Shown: positions 14,937-18,139 of the stretch, piece by piece
Numbering within the stretch: position 1 is the first letter of the stretch
How the letters are laid out: every line of letters starts with the position of its first letter
From: Planctomycetota bacterium
GTDB taxonomy: Bacteria > Planctomycetota > Phycisphaerae > FEN-1346 > JAACEH01
Direction of reading: 5' to 3'
DNA length: 18,139 nt
NCBI GenBank assembly: GCA_016935955.1
Contig: JAFGPY010000075.1
Coordinates: 1 to 18,139, forward strand
Notes under the pieces: model-generated
Told to the model about the DNA's origin: nothing
The model's database searches: none
What the model saw: only the letters and a program-made list of their open reading frames with translations
Translations under genes and position numbers: made by a program

Positions 14937-15944
14937 ATGACCGCAACCAGAACTCCTCCGACCGTGAACCTCCGCAAGAGCTATGTCCCGGTTCCGGCGG
15001 ACATTTTCGAGGCGGAATGCGTCCTGACGTTTTCGCTGTACGCCCGGCCCAACGGTGGGGCGATCGAATGCGTCTGCCACCAGAGCGAGTCGCTGGACCA
15101 GCGACAGTTGCAGGCCCTGAAGGCCGACAGCGTCCGCGTCTTCTACGTCGACACGGCCGAGCACAGGGCCTACCAGCAGTTCGCCGAGAGCGCCCTGGGC
15201 AACATCGTCGACCGCGACGACCTGCCGGCCGGGAAAAAGGTCGAGATCTGCTACAGCACGACCCGCGAACTGATCCGCGAGGCCTTCGAGTCCAGCAACC
15301 TCGAACAGGTGGTCGACACGCACCGCGAGACGTGGGTCAACAACATGGTCACGCTGATCTGCAGCGACGAGGCGGCCCTCGACAGCATGGTCGGCATGTT
15401 GTCGCACGACTACTACACCTACACGCACATGGTCAACGTCAGCGTGATGGTGACGGCCCTGGCCTATCGGCTGGGCCAGCGCGACAAGGACACGCTGCGG
15501 CAACTGGCCAGCGGCGGACTGCTGCACGACATCGGCAAGACGCGCGTCAACCCCGACACGCTCAACAAGGTCGGCCGCCTGACGCCTCAGGAATGGGACG
15601 AACTGAAGCAGCACCCGGACCTCGGCCTGCAGTTTCTGCTGAGCCGGCCCGGCATCAAGCCGATGGAACTCATGATGGTGCACCAGCACCACGAGAAGCT
15701 TGACGGCGGCGGCTATCCGCAGGGACTCGTGGGTCGCGAGATTACGGCCGAGGCCCAGATGACGGCCGTGGTCGACATCTATGACGCCCTGACGTCGAAA
15801 CGCCCCTACCGCAAGGCCATGCCGCACGAGCAGGCCGTAGCCATCCTGAAGGAGGAAGCGGCCGCCAAGACCAACCGCGAGATGACCATGGCCTGGATTG
15901 CGACGGTCGAACGGATTCGGGCCCAGGAGCAACGCCATGACTGA
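14937..15944 (+). CDS. HD-GYP domain cyclic-di-GMP phosphodiesterase
   Basis: HD-GYP enzymes hydrolyse cyclic-di-GMP with a di- or tri-iron centre. In this 335-residue protein the C-terminal domain (about 155-325) carries His164, the HD pair His197-Asp198 in LLHDIGK, His226 in KQHPDLG, and HHEKLDGGGYP at 251-261. The later Asp motif VVDIYDALTSKRPYR is also present, so catalysis should be intact. The N-terminal ~130 residues form no receiver, PAS or transmembrane domain that I recognise; they may be a regulatory module (VPVPADIFEAECVLTFSLYARP). ATG 14937 has TTGGGGG upstream; the frame extends to GTG 14850 but without a good ribosome-binding site. The last 8 bp overlap the PilZ gene. Confidence 0.92.
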   Translation: MTATRTPPTVNLRKSYVPVPADIFEAECVLTFSLYARPNGGAIECVCHQSESLDQRQLQALKADSVRVFYVDTAEHRAYQQFAESALGNIVDRDDLPAGKKVEICYSTTRELIREAFESSNLEQVVDTHRETWVNNMVTLICSDEAALDSMVGMLSHDYYTYTHMVNVSVMVTALAYRLGQRDKDTLRQLASGGLLHDIGKTRVNPDTLNKVGRLTPQEWDELKQHPDLGLQFLLSRPGIKPMELMMVHQHHEKLDGGGYPQGLVGREITAEAQMTAVVDIYDALTSKRPYRKAMPHEQAVAILKEEAAAKTNREMTMAWIATVERIRAQEQRHD

Positions 15945-16374
15945 GGAGACCGGAGCGAATCTCGACGCGCTGCGGCGCAGTCTCAAGCGGCTGGTCGAAG
16001 ACGAAGCCAACCGTCCGCCGGGCAAGGGCATCGACAAACGGCGGCACGACAGACACCTCTACATGACCGAGGTCTCGGTCAAGTACGTCAAGCGCTACGA
16101 CCAGGTTAGCGAGTGCCCCGACGAGTTCGTGGCCATCACCAAGGACGTCAGCCGCAGCGGCCTCAGCTTCATCCACGTGCATCAGATGTACGTCGGCGAA
16201 GTGATCCAGGTGGAGTTGACCGTCCAGGGGGCCAGGAAACACCTGCTGGTGCGTATCGTCCGGTGCCGGCGCGCCGGTCTGAAGGTCTTCGACATCGCGG
16301 GAGTCTTCATCTCGCCCGAGGAAACGCAGGCGGCCGCCTCGAGTCAGGAAATCGCCTCGCAAGGCGGGTCGTAG
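15937..16374 (+). CDS. PilZ domain cyclic-di-GMP-binding protein
   Basis: The 145-residue protein has both PilZ ligand motifs: RRHDR (RxxxR, residues 35-39) and DVSRSG (DxSxxG, 70-75), separated by a normal first beta strand. It should therefore bind cyclic-di-GMP. Residues 1-33 form a charged helix-like leader. A basic stretch (RIVRCRRAGLKVF) precedes the closing strands. ATG 15937 sits within the end of the HD-GYP gene, with CAGGAG upstream, so the phosphodiesterase and receptor are probably translationally coupled and act on the same signal pool. The effector target is unknown. It converges with the minus-strand PHP gene across a 20-bp gap. Confidence 0.9.
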   Translation: MTEETGANLDALRRSLKRLVEDEANRPPGKGIDKRRHDRHLYMTEVSVKYVKRYDQVSECPDEFVAITKDVSRSGLSFIHVHQMYVGEVIQVELTVQGARKHLLVRIVRCRRAGLKVFDIAGVFISPEETQAAASSQEIASQGGS

Positions 16375-16394
16375 GGCGCCGAGACCGCCGCAGG

Positions 16395-17801
16395 TCAGAC
16401 GTTCTCGTTGGCACGGCGCTGCAGTTGTTCGAGGAATTCGTCCAGCGGCATCTGCGGGCGGAGGTTGCCGCGGCGGTACTGCGGACGCGAATCCAGCACG
16501 CCGAATCCCAACGTGATCTCGCCCGTCTCGATCCCCGGACCCAGCACGTGAAAGTCGCTGCTGTGCGAGGCCGCCAGCAACGGCTTGGTCGCCTTGCCCT
16601 GACCGACACGCTCGTTGTACTGCGCGACCGTCTCTTTCCAGTAGCGAATGTCGTCCTCGTTGTCCCGGGCGCATGACACTTCGATCCCGTCGAGACCGTA
16701 CGCCTCGGCCAGTTCGAAAATCATCTTGCGAACGGCCCCCAGTGACATCTTGCCCTTGGTCACCAGTTCCTTGGGATGGGCCATCACCGTGGCCGTCGGC
16801 ACGTCGGCACGCAGGGCGCTTCGCACCAGGGCGAACGACTCGGCTGTCCGGTCGCCCGCCGCGACCTTGCCCACCTCATCCCCGGAGCCCCGCCACAACT
16901 TCAGGAACGGGGTCACCACCTTGGTGTTGAACGTCCGCGGGTCGTGAATGCGCAACGCGTCACGCTGCTCCGGCGTCAGCCGCTGCAGCCCCAGAACGCA
17001 AAGCGTGCCGGGAAAGTAAGGTTGCCGCCCGTCGAACCAGCGATCATATTCTTCGAGGGTGATCTGCCGATCGGCCGGCACCTTGTGACGGCGCAGCCAC
17101 CGGTTGACGTACTCCAGGCAGGCCAGGCTCTTGGCATGGATCTGCGCTTGCCGCCGTTTGAGCGCATTGCGGAATCGCGACGATCGGCTCGACTGCAGGA
17201 AACTGAACAGCTTGCCCGCGTCCGGGAAGTAGGCCAGCACCTCCAGGCCGGGCTGCTCGGTCGACAGTTCCACACCGCACAGCACCCGCACTCCGAGCAG
17301 CAGCCCTTCACGGAAGGCCTCGCGGCATCCGTCCACGCTGTCGTGATCGGTGATGGCAATGGTTTGCAACCCCAGCACCCGCGCCAGCCAGGGCAGTTTC
17401 CGCGGCGACACCTTGCCGTCCGACACGCTGCTGTGAAGGTGCAGGTCGCCCCCGAGGCCCAGGTCCGCCAACTGGGCGATGCGGTTCTCCGGGAAATGGC
17501 GGCCCGACAGCCGCTCGGTCAGCTCACGATACGAGCCGCTCGCCTCCACGGCGTCCCGCAACTCGTACAGCGCCTTCTCCAGTTCCCGGTAAGCCTCCAG
17601 CGACGAGGCCGCCTGGACCGGTTGGCGAATCGTTACCGGCGCAGCCGCCACGGCCCCCTTGCCGCCGCGGGACGACGAACGCTTCGTCTTCTTCCTCCGC
17701 GCAAAGGAAGCGTCTGAGGCCTTCCGATTCGACTTCCGCTTCTTCGCAACGGGGCTCTTGCGGCGAGAAGAAGACTTGCTCGTGGCTCGTTTGGAGGGCA
17801 T
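16395..17801 (-). CDS. PHP domain metal-dependent phosphoesterase with basic N-terminal tail
   Basis: The 468-residue protein contains a PHP domain with metal-site motifs HLHSSVSDG (121-129), TDHD (151-154), GVELS (176-180), MAHPKEL, and a late ASHSSDFHVLG. This is the set expected for PHP phosphoesterases, such as those acting on nucleotide 3'-phosphates or oligoribonucleotides. Between motifs lies a long helical, Arg-rich insert (SSRFRNALKRRQAQIHAKSLACLEYVNRWLRR). The first ~50 residues are almost entirely Lys, Arg, Ser and Ala and look disordered and nucleic-acid binding. ATG 17801 has GAAGGA at 6 bp; ATG 17807 would leave no spacing. The substrate is not known. It runs opposite to the cyclic-di-GMP pair. 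Confidence 0.85.
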   Translation of the reverse strand: MPSKRATSKSSSRRKSPVAKKRKSNRKASDASFARRKKTKRSSSRGGKGAVAAAPVTIRQPVQAASSLEAYRELEKALYELRDAVEASGSYRELTERLSGRHFPENRIAQLADLGLGGDLHLHSSVSDGKVSPRKLPWLARVLGLQTIAITDHDSVDGCREAFREGLLLGVRVLCGVELSTEQPGLEVLAYFPDAGKLFSFLQSSRSSRFRNALKRRQAQIHAKSLACLEYVNRWLRRHKVPADRQITLEEYDRWFDGRQPYFPGTLCVLGLQRLTPEQRDALRIHDPRTFNTKVVTPFLKLWRGSGDEVGKVAAGDRTAESFALVRSALRADVPTATVMAHPKELVTKGKMSLGAVRKMIFELAEAYGLDGIEVSCARDNEDDIRYWKETVAQYNERVGQGKATKPLLAASHSSDFHVLGPGIETGEITLGFGVLDSRPQYRRGNLRPQMPLDEFLEQLQRRANENV

Positions 17802-17835
17802 GCGCATTCCTTCAAGGCCCTGACTCGAAAGAGCG

Positions 17836-17864
17836 ATTATGTCAGACCCACGCCCAAAACACAA
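17836..17864 (-). promoter_or_regulatory. Candidate promoter for the PHP gene
   Basis: Reading the minus strand, TTGTGT (17864-17859) and CATAAT (17841-17836; 5 of 6) have a 17-bp spacer and lie 35 bp before ATG 17801. The -35 matches consensus only in its first three bases, but the surrounding AT-richness is distinctive. Confidence 0.4.
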
Positions 17865-17920
17865 AAGAAAATCGCCCCTCGCCATGCCCGGGACGACGGC
17901 TCCTCCCGGCACAACAACAG

Positions 17921-17952
17921 AAGGGCCGACCCTCCTGAGAGGATCGGCCCTT
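17921..17952 (-). terminator. Hairpin terminator after the PEP-CTERM gene
   Basis: AAGGGCCGA (17921-17929) pairs perfectly with TCGGCCCTT (17944-17952). After one mismatch a further CCTC/GAGG-type 4-bp stem closes on a CTGA loop. On the minus strand the hairpin is followed by a T-rich run (CTGTTGTTGT), and it lies about 45 bp after the stop codon of the gene at 17998, so it most likely ends that transcript. Confidence 0.65.
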
Positions 17953-17997
17953 TACAGTCACGTCACAGGTTCACAGAACCTGATCTGCCCCGTACGT

Positions 17998-18139
17998 CTA
18001 CTTGCGGCGACGAATCACCAAGCCGATCAAGCCCAGGCCCAGCAGGCCCATCGTGGCCGGCTCGGGGATCAGGTACCCGTAGACTTCCGTCACGGCATCG
18101 GACAGCGTGAAGACGGCCGCATCATAGATCGCGGCATAG
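17998..18139 (-). CDS. PEP-CTERM sorting domain protein, C-terminal fragment
   Basis: The last 46 codons of a minus-strand gene run off the right edge of the window. They end in the classic PEP-CTERM tripartite tail: IPEPAT, a hydrophobic helix (MGLLGLGLIGLVI) and a basic RRRK terminus. Such proteins are exported, then cleaved at the tail by an exosortase. The visible upstream residues (YAAIYDAAVFTLSDAVTEVYGY) are too few to identify the domain. The 5' part and signal peptide lie outside the window. Confidence 0.9.
   Translation of the reverse strand, partial: YAAIYDAAVFTLSDAVTEVYGYLIPEPATMGLLGLGLIGLVIRRRK

Noticed and set aside
14886..16037. Minus-strand open frame of 383 codons opposite the HD-GYP gene
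   Set aside because: Antisense to a gene with all catalytic motifs intact; composition is that of a frame shadow.

Overview
The window is a GC-rich bacterial chromosome segment, most likely from a planctomycete (Phycisphaerae-like). This rests on a C-terminal PEP-CTERM sorting tail at the right edge, dispersed GC-rich intergenic palindromes, a lipoprotein PPIase and an OprB-type porin that imply a Gram-negative envelope, and frequent GTG/TTG starts. Taxonomy is inferred, not proven.

Layout. 1-414: lower-GC remnant of a trypsin-like peptidase that lacks its N-terminal half. 581-5603: mfd (transcription-repair coupling factor), a lipoprotein parvulin-type PPIase behind a clear sigma70-type promoter, and a 2Fe-2S ferredoxin. 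5604-7059: a possible small membrane protein on the minus strand, an aldo/keto reductase, and two identical 25-bp hairpin repeats plus a 20-bp palindrome in the flanking gaps. 7060-8954: pyrK-pyrD, the two subunits of class 1B (NAD-dependent) dihydroorotate dehydrogenase, overlapping by 3 bp.

9071-14679 is the main accessory unit: a nickel-uptake locus on one strand. It holds the regulator NikR, an OprB-family outer-membrane porin, a DUF4198 periplasmic protein (NikK-like), and the ECF-type transporter NikM-NikL-NikQ-NikO. The order reads as a path from outer membrane through periplasm to the inner membrane and its ATPase, under a nickel sensor. A 27-bp dyad covering the -10 element in front of nikR is a candidate NikR operator. 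A 104-bp nested palindromic element separates nikR-porin from nikKMLQO. The least expected points are the porin inside a nickel locus and the fact that NikK and NikL are both predicted to begin with histidine after signal-peptide removal, while NikM begins Met-His.

14937-16374: an HD-GYP cyclic-di-GMP phosphodiesterase overlapping a PilZ cyclic-di-GMP receptor. 16395-17801 (minus): a PHP-domain phosphoesterase-like protein with a strongly basic Lys/Arg/Ser tail. 17998-18139 (minus): the 3' end of a PEP-CTERM exported protein followed by a hairpin terminator. No tRNA, rRNA, CRISPR array or transposase was seen.
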